Assembly: GCA_018000835.1 (NCBI GenBank)
Contig: JAGNJD010000005.1
Coordinates: forward strand, 1 to 58,804
Source of the DNA: Candidatus Goldiibacteriota bacterium
Lineage (GTDB): Bacteria > Oederibacteriota > PGYV01 > DSYL01
Direction of reading: 5' to 3'
DNA: 58,804 nucleotides
In this document: positions 35,895-44,663 of the stretch, piece by piece
Position numbering within the stretch: position 1 is the first letter of the stretch
Layout: each line of letters begins with the position of its first letter
Program-made: the position numbers and the translations under genes
Notes under the pieces: generated by a model
The model's input: the letters and a program-made list of their open reading frames with translations, nothing else
Database searches by the model: none
What the model was told of the DNA's origin: nothing

Positions 35895-36399
35895 AGGCAG
35901 GATAATAAAATTATACAGGGATGAAATTAATATAAAAGGCAGGAAATTTATCCGTGAAACGATCGTTCATCCCGGTTCTGTCGTAATAATTCCGGTATTA
36001 AACGTAAAAGCAGAAAACGTTATTCTGATAAAACAATTCAGGTATGCAATTAACAAATACATGCTTGAACTACCTGCCGGGACCCTAAAACCGGATGAGA
36101 CGCCTTTTGCCTGTGCCGGAAGAGAACTGGAAGAGGAAACCGGTTACAAAGCCGGATTTTTAAAAAAAATCTCGGAATTTTATCCGTCGCCCGGCATCAT
36201 GACGGAAAAAATGCATCTCTTCGTTGCATCTTCATTAATAAAATCAAAACCCAATCCTGATCCTGACGAAAAAATAAAAATCGTAAAAATAAATCTAAAC
36301 GATGCTATAAAAATGATATTTAACGGAAAAATTATGGATGGAAAAACAATATCGGGAATTTTAATGTTGAAATCGTTATACGGCAAAATTTTTAAATAA
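35866..36399 (+). CDS. NUDIX hydrolase, ADP-ribose pyrophosphatase type
   Basis: A protein of 177 residues with a complete Nudix box (G-x5-E-x7-RELEEETG, in GTLKPDETPFACAGRELEEETGYKAG). The segment KQFRYAINKYMLELPAG before it is typical of ADP-ribose pyrophosphatases (NudF-like). The Pro about 15 residues after the box (FYPSPGIMTEKMHLF) also fits. It would cleave ADP-ribose to AMP and ribose-5-phosphate. Its start lies inside fthC, so the pair is translationally coupled. Confidence 0.88.
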   Translation: MPTKRKNIYEGRIIKLYRDEINIKGRKFIRETIVHPGSVVIIPVLNVKAENVILIKQFRYAINKYMLELPAGTLKPDETPFACAGRELEEETGYKAGFLKKISEFYPSPGIMTEKMHLFVASSLIKSKPNPDPDEKIKIVKINLNDAIKMIFNGKIMDGKTISGILMLKSLYGKIFK

Positions 36400-36483
36400 T
36401 GTATAATCGTTAATTCATAATCGCCATTGTGTTTATCAGAACAGCAATAGAATTTTATTCACATCAAATTTATAATAATCCGG

Positions 36484-37077
36484 TCAATCCGCCATTAAAG
36501 ATCGTTTCCACTCTTTTTCTATTACGTTTCCGTCTTTTGTCAGACATGCGTCAATCGCAGTTATCATATCCGTAAAAACTTTATTTAAATCAATTTCTTT
36601 TTTCAGGACCTGTTTTAACGAAACCGCTGGAAAGTTCGTTTTTTGCGGCGGATTATTGTTAACGTTTATTCCGATACCAATTATTATTTTCCCGTAATAA
36701 AAATCGTTTTCAATCAGAATGCCGCATACCTTTTTTCCGTCTATAAAAACGTCGTTGGGTTTTTTTATCACAGAGTTGATTTGATATTTCTTTAAGGTTT
36801 CGTTTATTGCAACTGCAACTGCCATCAGACATTTTACCGGATTTTTAATTTTTTTATTTATAACGAACGAAAACCATAACCCGCCACGGGGAGAAATCCA
36901 TTGTGCTCCAAGTTTACCATAACCCTTTTTTTGTTTTTCGGCGACAACGATCGTTCCTGATGCAAAATCATTTTCTTTTAAAAATTTATTCGTGGATTCT
37001 ATTTCCTTAAAAAATATTATTTTATTTAAAATTGTGTTGCCTGATATTTGTTTTTTAATAAGGTCTTTTTTTAACAT
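36484..37077 (-). CDS. birA: biotin--[acetyl-CoA-carboxylase] ligase, minimal form
   Basis: A protein of 197 residues containing only the catalytic domain. The opening IFFKEIESTNKFLKEN holds the biotin/ATP-binding Ser-Thr-Asn, and VVAEKQKKGYGKLGAQWISPRGGLWFS corresponds to the GRGR adenylate loop. That loop is altered here (GYGKLG). KPNDVFIDGKKVCGILIEN and GIGINVNN follow. It lacks the N-terminal DNA-binding domain, so it cannot be a repressor, and is short at the C-terminus. It attaches biotin to the acetyl-CoA carboxylase carrier. It follows nadC by 16 bases. Confidence 0.88.
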   Translation of the reverse strand: MLKKDLIKKQISGNTILNKIIFFKEIESTNKFLKENDFASGTIVVAEKQKKGYGKLGAQWISPRGGLWFSFVINKKIKNPVKCLMAVAVAINETLKKYQINSVIKKPNDVFIDGKKVCGILIENDFYYGKIIIGIGINVNNNPPQKTNFPAVSLKQVLKKEIDLNKVFTDMITAIDACLTKDGNVIEKEWKRSLMAD

Positions 37078-37093
37078 TTATTTAAAGAAACGT

Positions 37094-37960
37094 TCATTGC
37101 ATTATTTTGCAACTGATGTCAAGGGATGCAGGTGAATGAGTAATCAGCCCGACCGATATGTAATCAACGCCTCTCATTGCAATGTCTCTTACGTTTGAAA
37201 GATTTACGCCGCCGGACACTTCTATCTTGCCTTTATAATTCAGGGACCTTATTTTTTCCATTGCCTCATCCAGAAATTTCAGACACATGTTGTCCAGCAT
37301 GATTATATCCGGATTTACTTTTACTATTCTTTCAATGATTTCAAGATGATGAATTTCAATTTCTATGTTTACGGTTTTAGGCAGGAAATGCCTTAATTCA
37401 ATGATTTTTCTTTCAAGATCGTCCCCTATGATTTTCAGATGGTTGTCTTTTATTAAAACGGAATCATACAACCCGATCCTGTGATTCTGACCGCCACCGG
37501 TCTGGACTGCATATTTTTCAAGTATCCTTAAATTAGGGGTCGTTTTTCTCGTATCAAGAATTTTCGTTTTTTTATATGGTTTGATAATCTGAACGAACTT
37601 ATTTGTAATGGTTGCGATGCCGGATAACCTCTGCAAAACATTTAATGCAACGCGTTCCCCCGTCAATATTGCCCTTGCTCTGCCTTTTATGACGGCAATA
37701 ATGTCGCCGTATTTGATAAAATCGCCGTCTCTCTTTTTAAAATCCATTTTTACGTCTTTGTCAAGTTTCTGGAATACTTTTTTTGCCACCGACATACCGC
37801 ATAAAATGCCATCTGCCTTTGCCATAAGGGAGCCCTTTGCAATGACTGTCCCGGGTATCATCATGTCGGTCGTTATGTCTCCGGTTCCTATGTCTTCCTT
37901 TAATGCCATTTCTATAATTGTATCTATTTCTTTTGAATATTTTCTTAACAAATCCATCAT
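37094..37960 (-). CDS. nadC: nicotinate-nucleotide pyrophosphorylase (quinolinate phosphoribosyltransferase)
   Basis: A protein of 288 residues that makes nicotinate mononucleotide from quinolinate and PRPP in de novo NAD synthesis. Signature segments are EDIGTGDITTDM, LNVLQRLSGIATIT, DTRKTTPNLRILEKYAVQTGGGQNHRIGLYD with active-site Arg, Lys and His, IEIEIHH and the ISVGLITHS phosphate loop. It overlaps the valS stop by 4 bases and is followed by birA, so synthesis of two cofactors is coupled to a tRNA synthetase operon. Complete and normal in length. Confidence 0.96.
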   Translation of the reverse strand: MMDLLRKYSKEIDTIIEMALKEDIGTGDITTDMMIPGTVIAKGSLMAKADGILCGMSVAKKVFQKLDKDVKMDFKKRDGDFIKYGDIIAVIKGRARAILTGERVALNVLQRLSGIATITNKFVQIIKPYKKTKILDTRKTTPNLRILEKYAVQTGGGQNHRIGLYDSVLIKDNHLKIIGDDLERKIIELRHFLPKTVNIEIEIHHLEIIERIVKVNPDIIMLDNMCLKFLDEAMEKIRSLNYKGKIEVSGGVNLSNVRDIAMRGVDYISVGLITHSPASLDISCKIMQ

Positions 37961-40608
37961 TTAACCGCCTGAATTAAATTTTTAACGTCATTTTCAAGAA
38001 TTTCTATTTTTTTCCTGGACGCATCAATTTTACCGTTCATTTCCTGTTTTAATTTTTCCGGAGCGTTTTTTTCAAAATCCGGGTCGCTTAATTTATTCTG
38101 CGTCGTTTCAATTGCCTTTTTTAATTTATCTATTTCCTGATTTTTATCATTTAATACTTTATTAATATCCTTTATTGCTTTTACGTCAATGCCGGTTTCT
38201 CCAATCTTTAAACCATGGGACACGATGTCTTTTTTTACGCATTTTTGGATTTTTTCACCGTGAATTTTGCGGACTTTTGCCAGTTTTCGTATGATTTCAT
38301 CATTGTTTTTTAATATATCACTGCCGTCATGTAACGTAATGTAAACGTCAATTTCCTCTGAAAATGGTATTTCAAAATCAGCACGTAAATTTCTAATATA
38401 ATATATTATTTCTTTTAAATATTCCATCTCTTTTTTTTCGTTTTCATTTAAAACTATTCCGTATTTTTCAGGCCACGTTTCAAGCATGATTGAATCTTTT
38501 TTTGAAGACACCGGCAGATTTTGATAAATTTCTTCCGTAATAAACGGTATTATTACGTGCATAAGAATTAATGAATCTTTTAAAACACTTAATAGCACGT
38601 TTTTTACAGTATTTTTATAATCCGAGTTTTCTTTCATCAGTTCAATTTTCGATATTTCAATATACCAGTCACAGAATACGTGCCAGAAAAAATCGTAAAT
38701 CGACAATGCGGCATCAGAAAACATGTAGTTTTCCATATCCGTCGTTATCTTTTCTTTTAAATCGTCGGTTTCGTTTAAAATCCATTTTTCAAAAATTTTT
38801 AAACTCTGTGGTAACGCTTCCTCTTCTTTGTAATCTTTTGCGTTATTAATGACGAATTTTGAGGCATTCCAGATTTTATTCATAAAATTATGATAACCTT
38901 TTAATCTGTCCTCGGAAAAAGAAATATGACGCGTCTGCGTTTCGAGAGACGCCATCGTAAACCTTAATGCATCTGCAGAATATTTGTCCATTACGCCGAG
39001 AGGGTCGATTACGTTGCCTTTTGATTTTGACATTTTTTTGCCATGCTCGTCACACACGAGAGAATTTATTACGACGTGATAAAATGGCTGCTTTCCCATA
39101 AATTTCATGCTCATCATTATCATCCGTGCAACCCAGAAAAACAAAATGTCCCAGCTTGTCACGAGCACGCTTGTCGGAAAAAACGCCTTTAAATCATCCG
39201 TCTCCTCCGGCCAGCCAAGCGTAGAAAACGGCCACAGTGCAGAAGAAAACCACGTATCAAGGACGTCTTCATCCTGCCTTATGTCAGTTCCGCCGCACTT
39301 TGGACATTTTTGCGGTGCGTTTTTGCTCACTATCGTTTCCCCGCATGAACAATAATAAGCAGGTATCCTGTGACCCCACCATAACTGACGGGATATGCAC
39401 CAGTCCTTTATGTTGTCCATCCATTCAAAATATATTTTTTTCCACATGTCAGGGACAAATTTTATTCCGCCTTTTTCCACTACGTCTATTGCCGGTCGTG
39501 CAAGTGGTTTTGTTTTCACAAACCACTGCGTTGAAACGTAAGGTTCAACAATCGTATCACATCTATAACAATGACCAACGGCGTGTTTGTGAGAATCAAT
39601 TCTGGCTAACAATCCCTGTTTTTTTAATTCTTCAACAATCTGCTGTCTTGCTTTAAACCTGTCAAGCCCCTTATATTTTCCTTTTTCGCCCGCTTTTTCG
39701 TTCATCTTACCGTCTTCGGTCATGACATTTATTATTTCGAGTTTATGCCTTAACCCTATTTCAAAATCATTCGGGTCATGTGCCGGCGTTATTTTAACTG
39801 CACCAGTGCCAAAAGTTTTGTCAACGTATTTATCCTTTATCAAAGGAATCTTTCTGCCGGTTTCAGGAAGGACAAACAAAGTTCCTTCTTTTAGGTCTTT
39901 ATATCTGTCGTCTTCAGGATGAACGGCAACCGCAGTATCTCCAAGCAGCGTTTCAGGCCTCGTCGTTGCAACTTCTATATATTTACCGCTATCATCGGCA
40001 TAAGGATACTTTATGTAATAAAAAAATCCGTCTATTTCCTTATGGACAACCTCAATGTCGGACAAAGCAGTTAAACATCTTGGACACCAATTGACAATGT
40101 AATCTCCGCGATAAATCAGTCCCTCATTATATAAACGGATAAAAACCTCTTTTACGGCATCAGACAGCCCCTCATCCATCGTGAATCTTTCTCTCGTCCA
40201 GTCAAGGGAAGAACCAAGTTTACGTAGCTGCATCATTATGGTTTTACCGTATTTGTCTTTCCACTGCCAGACGCGTTCCATGAATTTTTCCCTGCCAAGC
40301 TGCTTTTTGTTTAATCCTTCTTTTTTTAATTCCCTCTCAACAACATTCTGCGTTGCAATGCCGGCATGGTCACATCCCGGTAGCCATAAAACATTATACC
40401 CCCTGGCTCTTTTATACCTTGCTAAAATATCCTGCAAAGTATTATTCAACGCATGCCCCATGTGAAGCGAGCCGGTCACGTTTGGCGGAGGAATCACAAT
40501 GCAAAAGGAAGGTTTTGGGGATTTATTGTCTGCCTTAAAATATCCTTTTTCTTCCCATATTTTATAAATCCTTGTCTCTATTTCTTTCGGGTCGTATTTA
40601 TCCTGCAA
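37957..40608 (-). CDS. valS: valyl-tRNA synthetase
   Basis: A class Ia synthetase of 883 residues that charges tRNA-Val. The HIGH-type motif is VTGSLHMGHAL, the CP1 editing domain occupies about 150-380 (TTRPETLLGDTAVAVHPED) and a zinc-binding insert is seen in CGETIVSKNAPQKCPKCGG. The KMSKS motif is GKKMSKSKGNVIDP. An anticodon-binding domain and a short C-terminal coiled coil (DKNQEIDKLKKAIETTQNK) follow. The 222-base region upstream contains no T-box consensus. It is first in the valS-nadC-birA unit. Confidence 0.97.
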   Translation of the reverse strand: MQDKYDPKEIETRIYKIWEEKGYFKADNKSPKPSFCIVIPPPNVTGSLHMGHALNNTLQDILARYKRARGYNVLWLPGCDHAGIATQNVVERELKKEGLNKKQLGREKFMERVWQWKDKYGKTIMMQLRKLGSSLDWTRERFTMDEGLSDAVKEVFIRLYNEGLIYRGDYIVNWCPRCLTALSDIEVVHKEIDGFFYYIKYPYADDSGKYIEVATTRPETLLGDTAVAVHPEDDRYKDLKEGTLFVLPETGRKIPLIKDKYVDKTFGTGAVKITPAHDPNDFEIGLRHKLEIINVMTEDGKMNEKAGEKGKYKGLDRFKARQQIVEELKKQGLLARIDSHKHAVGHCYRCDTIVEPYVSTQWFVKTKPLARPAIDVVEKGGIKFVPDMWKKIYFEWMDNIKDWCISRQLWWGHRIPAYYCSCGETIVSKNAPQKCPKCGGTDIRQDEDVLDTWFSSALWPFSTLGWPEETDDLKAFFPTSVLVTSWDILFFWVARMIMMSMKFMGKQPFYHVVINSLVCDEHGKKMSKSKGNVIDPLGVMDKYSADALRFTMASLETQTRHISFSEDRLKGYHNFMNKIWNASKFVINNAKDYKEEEALPQSLKIFEKWILNETDDLKEKITTDMENYMFSDAALSIYDFFWHVFCDWYIEISKIELMKENSDYKNTVKNVLLSVLKDSLILMHVIIPFITEEIYQNLPVSSKKDSIMLETWPEKYGIVLNENEKKEMEYLKEIIYYIRNLRADFEIPFSEEIDVYITLHDGSDILKNNDEIIRKLAKVRKIHGEKIQKCVKKDIVSHGLKIGETGIDVKAIKDINKVLNDKNQEIDKLKKAIETTQNKLSDPDFEKNAPEKLKQEMNGKIDASRKKIEILENDVKNLIQAVK

Positions 40609-40830
40609 TTTTATCTCCTTGCTTTTTATATTGTTTGACTTATATTTCTACAATAAATGATAATAATTATCAATAAAAATTTAACAATCTTACACGTAAA
40701 AAGGTTATATGGGGATTCAACCATTATATACATACATTTAAAAATTAAAGTACTTTTACCAAATGTAAAATAAAACAAAAGCATGTTCAAAATTAATATT
40801 TTTACGGGCAGGAATGCATAACGCCTTTAT

Positions 40831-41403
40831 CTATAAACCAGCGTCATCCGGTCTGAATATGTCAATTATGTTTAAATGTCCTGAAACGGTTTCCTGTTCT
40901 ACACCGTTTATCAGCAATTTAATTCCTCTTATTTCCCGGAAGTTTGAAAAAACACTTTTTATAATGGAATATACTGTTAAATATTCGAGTGTAGTTCCAC
41001 CTTTGTTATTTACCATAAATTCTTCGCTTAAATCAACGTAAAGCGTTAAATTTGCGTCAATATACACTTCTCTTACCGACGTTCCTTCCGGTATAACCCT
41101 GATATAATCCTGCGGTGGATTTTCAAAAAGTTTGTTTAAAACCTGCTTTATCTCATTTACTACGTATCCATCTTCGTATATTTCCGTTGAAAATGGTTTT
41201 AATCTGTCGGTCTTTGGATCGCCGTAAAACACGACGACGTTTATTAATTTTTTATCCGGAGAATAAAGTTTTATCATATTCTGCGACGTTCTGACGTTGT
41301 TTTTAAAACCAAATGGTTTTATTTTAAAAAACAAAAAATAAATCAATAAAATTACTACAATAAAAAGAAAAACGATTTTAAAAATTTTTTTGTAATTAAT
41401 CAT
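40831..41403 (-). CDS. membrane-anchored GerMN-domain protein
   Basis: A protein of 190 residues with an N-terminal membrane anchor (VFLFIVVILLIYFLFF) and one GerMN domain (about 50-180). The domain segments VYIDANLTLYVDLSEEFMVNNKGG and LTVYSIIKSVFSNF followed by GVKLLINGVE-like sequence match the family. GerMN domains occur in sporulation GerM but also in envelope lipoproteins of non-sporulating lineages. It lies 15 bases downstream of an amidase gene, so a role in peptidoglycan metabolism is plausible. It ends with a TAG stop, showing that TAG terminates translation in this organism. Confidence 0.78.
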   Translation of the reverse strand: MINYKKIFKIVFLFIVVILLIYFLFFKIKPFGFKNNVRTSQNMIKLYSPDKKLINVVVFYGDPKTDRLKPFSTEIYEDGYVVNEIKQVLNKLFENPPQDYIRVIPEGTSVREVYIDANLTLYVDLSEEFMVNNKGGTTLEYLTVYSIIKSVFSNFREIRGIKLLINGVEQETVSGHLNIIDIFRPDDAGL

Positions 41404-41418
41404 TTCTGCCTTCCAGTA

Positions 41419-42189
41419 TCATTGATAATTTACTTTCGTCAGATAATTTATTATTCCTTCTTTTATGTGATACGCAATCTGGTCCGTTACGTTTTTGCTG
41501 TTTAAAAACGAAAAATCATACCTATTATAAAGATTTCCAAGTTCAATGACAACGGCAGGCATGTTTATGCTTTTCAAAATGCAGGATTTAATCCCTATAA
41601 CGCCTCTTGCCCCCACCGGTAAAACGTCGTCTTCGTCGTTTCCGGTTACATTACTATTTTCACCAATCAAAGCAGATCTCATATACTGATCAATAAAATT
41701 AGCCAGTTTTTTGCTTTCAGCAACGTATGGCAACTGAACCATGTCCCAATTGATAAATTCTTTTTTTTCTTTATTGATAACGCTACCGGGCTGTTGATAA
41801 AAAATCTTACATCCGGAAACGTTTTCAGAAGGGACAAAATCACAGTGAATGGACAAAAAAATATCTCCATTTTGGGAATTTGCATAATTTGCCCTGTCAT
41901 TTGCGCTTAAAAACTGGTCGTCGGTTCTTGTCAAGTATACGGTCAGACGGGAGTTATCTTTTATAAGTTTTTCATTTATTTTTTTTGCAACGTCCAGGGT
42001 TACGTTCTTTTCATACGTGCCCCTGTAATTAATTCCCCAGTCACCACCACCATGTCCGGGGTCAATAATAATGGTTATTTTTTTTTCCGGCTGCTGGACG
42101 TCTCCCGGCGGTAAATAAGATTGTGTAGATAAAACAATGCCGACAAACGCAAAAAAAAACAACAAACTACCGGGCACCGCTTTTTTCAT
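41419..42189 (-). CDS. N-acetylmuramoyl-L-alanine amidase (Amidase_3)
   Basis: A protein of 256 residues with an N-terminal signal/anchor (LLFFFAFVGIVLSTQ) and a zinc amidase domain: IIIDPGHGGGDWG (His ligand), the Glu in YEKNVTLDV, FLSIHCDF (second His) and the catalytic Glu in PAVVIELGNL. It cleaves the bond between MurNAc and the stem peptide in the periplasm. The ATG at 42189 with AGGAG 6 bases upstream gives a proper signal peptide; an upstream in-frame ATG at 42243 does not. The gene overlaps accA by 23 bases and is followed by GerMN. Confidence 0.88.
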   Translation of the reverse strand: MKKAVPGSLLFFFAFVGIVLSTQSYLPPGDVQQPEKKITIIIDPGHGGGDWGINYRGTYEKNVTLDVAKKINEKLIKDNSRLTVYLTRTDDQFLSANDRANYANSQNGDIFLSIHCDFVPSENVSGCKIFYQQPGSVINKEKKEFINWDMVQLPYVAESKKLANFIDQYMRSALIGENSNVTGNDEDDVLPVGARGVIGIKSCILKSINMPAVVIELGNLYNRYDFSFLNSKNVTDQIAYHIKEGIINYLTKVNYQ

Positions 42190-43162
42190 CAATTTCTCCT
42201 TTTCCCTGCGTTTTTGATATTCCAAGTCTGCCGAATTTTTCATATCTTTTTTTCAATAATTCATTTACGTCAATTTTTTCCAATTCATCTAAATTTCTAC
42301 TTATCGCCGCTTTTACGTTTTTAGCCGTAAATTCAAAATCGGTATGCGCTCCTTCAAGCGGTTCTTCTACAATTTCATCAATCACTCCAAATTCAAGAAG
42401 GTCTTTTGCCGTTGGTCTTAATGCCTTTGCTGCATCCGATGCCTTTGTTGAATCCTTCCAGATTATTGCAGCACACCCTTCAAAAGATATTACGCTATAC
42501 GTTGCGTATTTTAACATGAGAATTTTGTCGCCGACGCCTATACCAAGTGCACCTCCACTGCCGCCCTCGCCAATTACAATTATCACTATTGGCGTCTTTA
42601 TTTTTGACATTTCAAACAAATTACGTGCAATTGCTTCTGCTACTCCTCTTTCTTCACCCTCCACTCCTGGAAATGCACCCATAGTATCTATAAAACTTAT
42701 AATCGGTAATTTAAATTTTTCCGCGAGTTTCATAAGACGTAATGCTTTCCTGTATCCTTCCGGCTGAGCCATGCCAAAATTTCTATATATGTTTTCGTTT
42801 GTATCCCTGCCCTTTTGTAAACCAACTATCATAACGGGTTTTTCATCAATCCTGGCCATACCGCCTATTAATGCTTTATCGTCCGCATAATATCTGTCGC
42901 CATGTGCCTCAAGAAAATCGGTAAAAACATAATTTACATAATCCAGCGTTCTTGGTCTTTTTGGATGACGCATTATCTGAAAAATCTGATACGGAGTAAG
43001 GTTGTTATAAATTTCATCCCGCATTTTTTCGGATTTTTGCTCAAGAATTTTTAATTCATCTATGACGTCAATCTTTTTTTCCGTAGCAAATTTTTTCAGT
43101 TCCTCTATTTTTTTCCTTAATTCCACAAGTGGTTTTTCAAAATCAAGAATGTATCCTTCCAT
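42167..43162 (-). CDS. accA: acetyl-CoA carboxylase carboxyltransferase subunit alpha
   Basis: AccA of 331 residues forms the transferase with AccD (not in this window) and moves CO2 from carboxybiotin to acetyl-CoA for fatty acid synthesis. Family marks are LDFEKPLVEL near the start, RHPKRPRTLDYV, FGMAQPEGYRKALRLM, ISFIDTMGAFPGVEGEERG and IVIGEGGSGGALGIGVGD. The start at 43162 has GAGGTT upstream and matches the usual EGYILDFEKP opening; an in-frame ATG at 43186 is less likely. Its biotin carrier would be loaded by the BirA encoded at 36484-37077. Confidence 0.95.
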   Translation of the reverse strand: MEGYILDFEKPLVELRKKIEELKKFATEKKIDVIDELKILEQKSEKMRDEIYNNLTPYQIFQIMRHPKRPRTLDYVNYVFTDFLEAHGDRYYADDKALIGGMARIDEKPVMIVGLQKGRDTNENIYRNFGMAQPEGYRKALRLMKLAEKFKLPIISFIDTMGAFPGVEGEERGVAEAIARNLFEMSKIKTPIVIIVIGEGGSGGALGIGVGDKILMLKYATYSVISFEGCAAIIWKDSTKASDAAKALRPTAKDLLEFGVIDEIVEEPLEGAHTDFEFTAKNVKAAISRNLDELEKIDVNELLKKRYEKFGRLGISKTQGKGEIDEKSGAR

Positions 43163-43375
43163 TTTAACCTCAATAAATTTTCCCATGACAAACCATGGGT
43201 ATTAAATGTCGTACGTTGCTTAAATCCGTCATCTTCTCCTGTTAAAAACATTAAACTTCATTGTATAAAGTAAGATCAAACGAGGCAATCCTGCCATTGC
43301 CTTTCAATACGGAATTGCACGCCGTCGCTATGCTCCATGTAATGATACATAAAACTGTTTTTCGCAATCCTTTAA

Positions 43376-44062
43376 CTAAAAATAACTTATATATATTATT
43401 CTTAAAATTCTTGCAACGTTTATGTTTTCATCACCGATTCCATATTTAAATTCGATGTCTATCTGAATCGGGTTGAAAAAATAGCTTGCGCCAAAATTAA
43501 CATGTCCCTTGTTATCTCCGATAAAACCATCGTATTCACCGCTTATAACAAAATCTCTTGTAATGGCAAAGGCAATTCCCGCGCCGGCATCAATGTTTTC
43601 TGCAAAATCGTCAAATTCGTTCGTATAAACTGTTCCCGTTAGTTGTAAAAAAACAACGTTTAAATTTATTTCCTTTGTAATTGATATAAAAGCTCCCTTT
43701 GCAGGGGAATCCAGATATCCCTCGCCCTCATAGCCAATTGAAATGGCCGGCATTGCTCCAGCGTCATCCGTCAGCCGTATTTTTCCAAGAAATTTTGGCG
43801 GCAAAACGCATTCAATCTCCCCGGTTCCTATTAAATTTTTTACGTTAAATGCACCACCTATCATCAATTTATCAAATATTCCTATGTAAAGACGCGTTAG
43901 AATGCCGCCTGCCGGGTATAATTTAATGTCGCATCGCAATTCAGCTTTTGTTAACGTATTTGCAGTGGGCAAATCAATCAATTCTATGTTCCTCGCCTGC
44001 GAAGCAAAGGCACAAACCGAAAAAACAAATACGAATAACATTGAAAAACATGTTTTTTTCAT
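43376..44062 (-). CDS. outer-membrane beta-barrel-like protein
   Basis: A protein of 228 residues with a signal peptide (FSMLFVFVFSVCAFASQ). The mature part is mostly short amphipathic beta strands with alternating residues and ends in Phe (IIYISYF), the usual assembly signal for outer-membrane proteins. The start QARNIELIDLPTANTL recurs in uncharacterised barrel proteins of some candidate phyla as far as I recall. It stands alone, with about 190 bases upstream of nothing recognisable and 133 bases to nrdR. No transport or adhesion role can be assigned. Confidence 0.65.
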   Translation of the reverse strand: MKKTCFSMLFVFVFSVCAFASQARNIELIDLPTANTLTKAELRCDIKLYPAGGILTRLYIGIFDKLMIGGAFNVKNLIGTGEIECVLPPKFLGKIRLTDDAGAMPAISIGYEGEGYLDSPAKGAFISITKEINLNVVFLQLTGTVYTNEFDDFAENIDAGAGIAFAITRDFVISGEYDGFIGDNKGHVNFGASYFFNPIQIDIEFKYGIGDENINVARILRIIYISYF

Positions 44063-44132
44063 TTTTCACCATAAGTATTCAAAATTTGATAAATATAATA
44101 TCAAATATTATAAATAAAATAAATAAAAAAAT

Positions 44133-44190
44133 GGTGGGATCATTACTGTCTGGTTAATTTAACGGAAGGATTGTTGCATTTTTTCGTAAT
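44133..44190. repeat. short dispersed repeat, copy 1 (possible insertion-element end)
   Basis: About 55 bases shared imperfectly with 56987-57042. Common parts are a CATT-CTGTC segment, a TTAATT segment and an exact ATTGTTGCATTTTT. On the opposite strand it resembles the GGACAG-type terminal repeats I recall for IS1595-like elements. No transposase is nearby. Confidence 0.45.
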
Positions 44191-44195
44191 TATAA

Positions 44196-44657
44196 TTATT
44201 TATTTTTATCACTTAAAAATTTCTGTAATTCCTTTGTAAATGCATTAATGTCCTTAAACTGCCTGTAAACAGAGGCAAACCTTACGTAAGCAACTTCGTC
44301 AAGTTGTGCAAGTTTTTCCATAATCATTTCACCAATGGAGGAAGAAGAAACTTCCTTTTCCATTTTACTATAAAGTTGTTTCTCTATGTCGTCAATAAAT
44401 TCGTATAATTTATTTACGGATATAGGCCTTTTTTCGCATGCCTTTGAAAGGCCCGCCAGTATTTTATTCCTGTCAAATTGTTCCCTTCGCCCGTCTTTCT
44501 TTATCACCAGCGGCAGGGTATGTTCAACCTGCTCATAAGTCGTGAACCTTCTGGAACATTTTAAGCATTCCCTGCGTCTTCTTATGGTTTCCCCGTCTCT
44601 GCTCTCGCGGGAATCAACGACCTTATCTTTTTTATATCCGCAAAAAGGACATTTCAT
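44196..44657 (-). CDS. nrdR: transcriptional repressor NrdR
   Basis: NrdR of 153 residues represses ribonucleotide reductase genes in response to ATP/dATP. An N-terminal zinc ribbon uses Cys3, Cys6 and the CLKC pair near 31-34 ([19 protein letters not shown], then [17 protein letters not shown]). The following ATP-cone domain includes [23 protein letters not shown]. No nrd gene is present in the window, so targets lie elsewhere. It is near glyA and rpiB, as often seen in other genomes. Confidence 0.95.
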   Translation of the reverse strand: MKCPFCGYKKDKVVDSRESRDGETIRRRRECLKCSRRFTTYEQVEHTLPLVIKKDGRREQFDRNKILAGLSKACEKRPISVNKLYEFIDDIEKQLYSKMEKEVSSSSIGEMIMEKLAQLDEVAYVRFASVYRQFKDINAFTKELQKFLSDKNK

Positions 44658-44663
44658 AATTTT

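Noticed and set aside
40609..40830. Possible T-box leader upstream of valS
   Set aside because: No AGGGTGG-type antiterminator bulge or specifier-like stem was found in this 222-base region.
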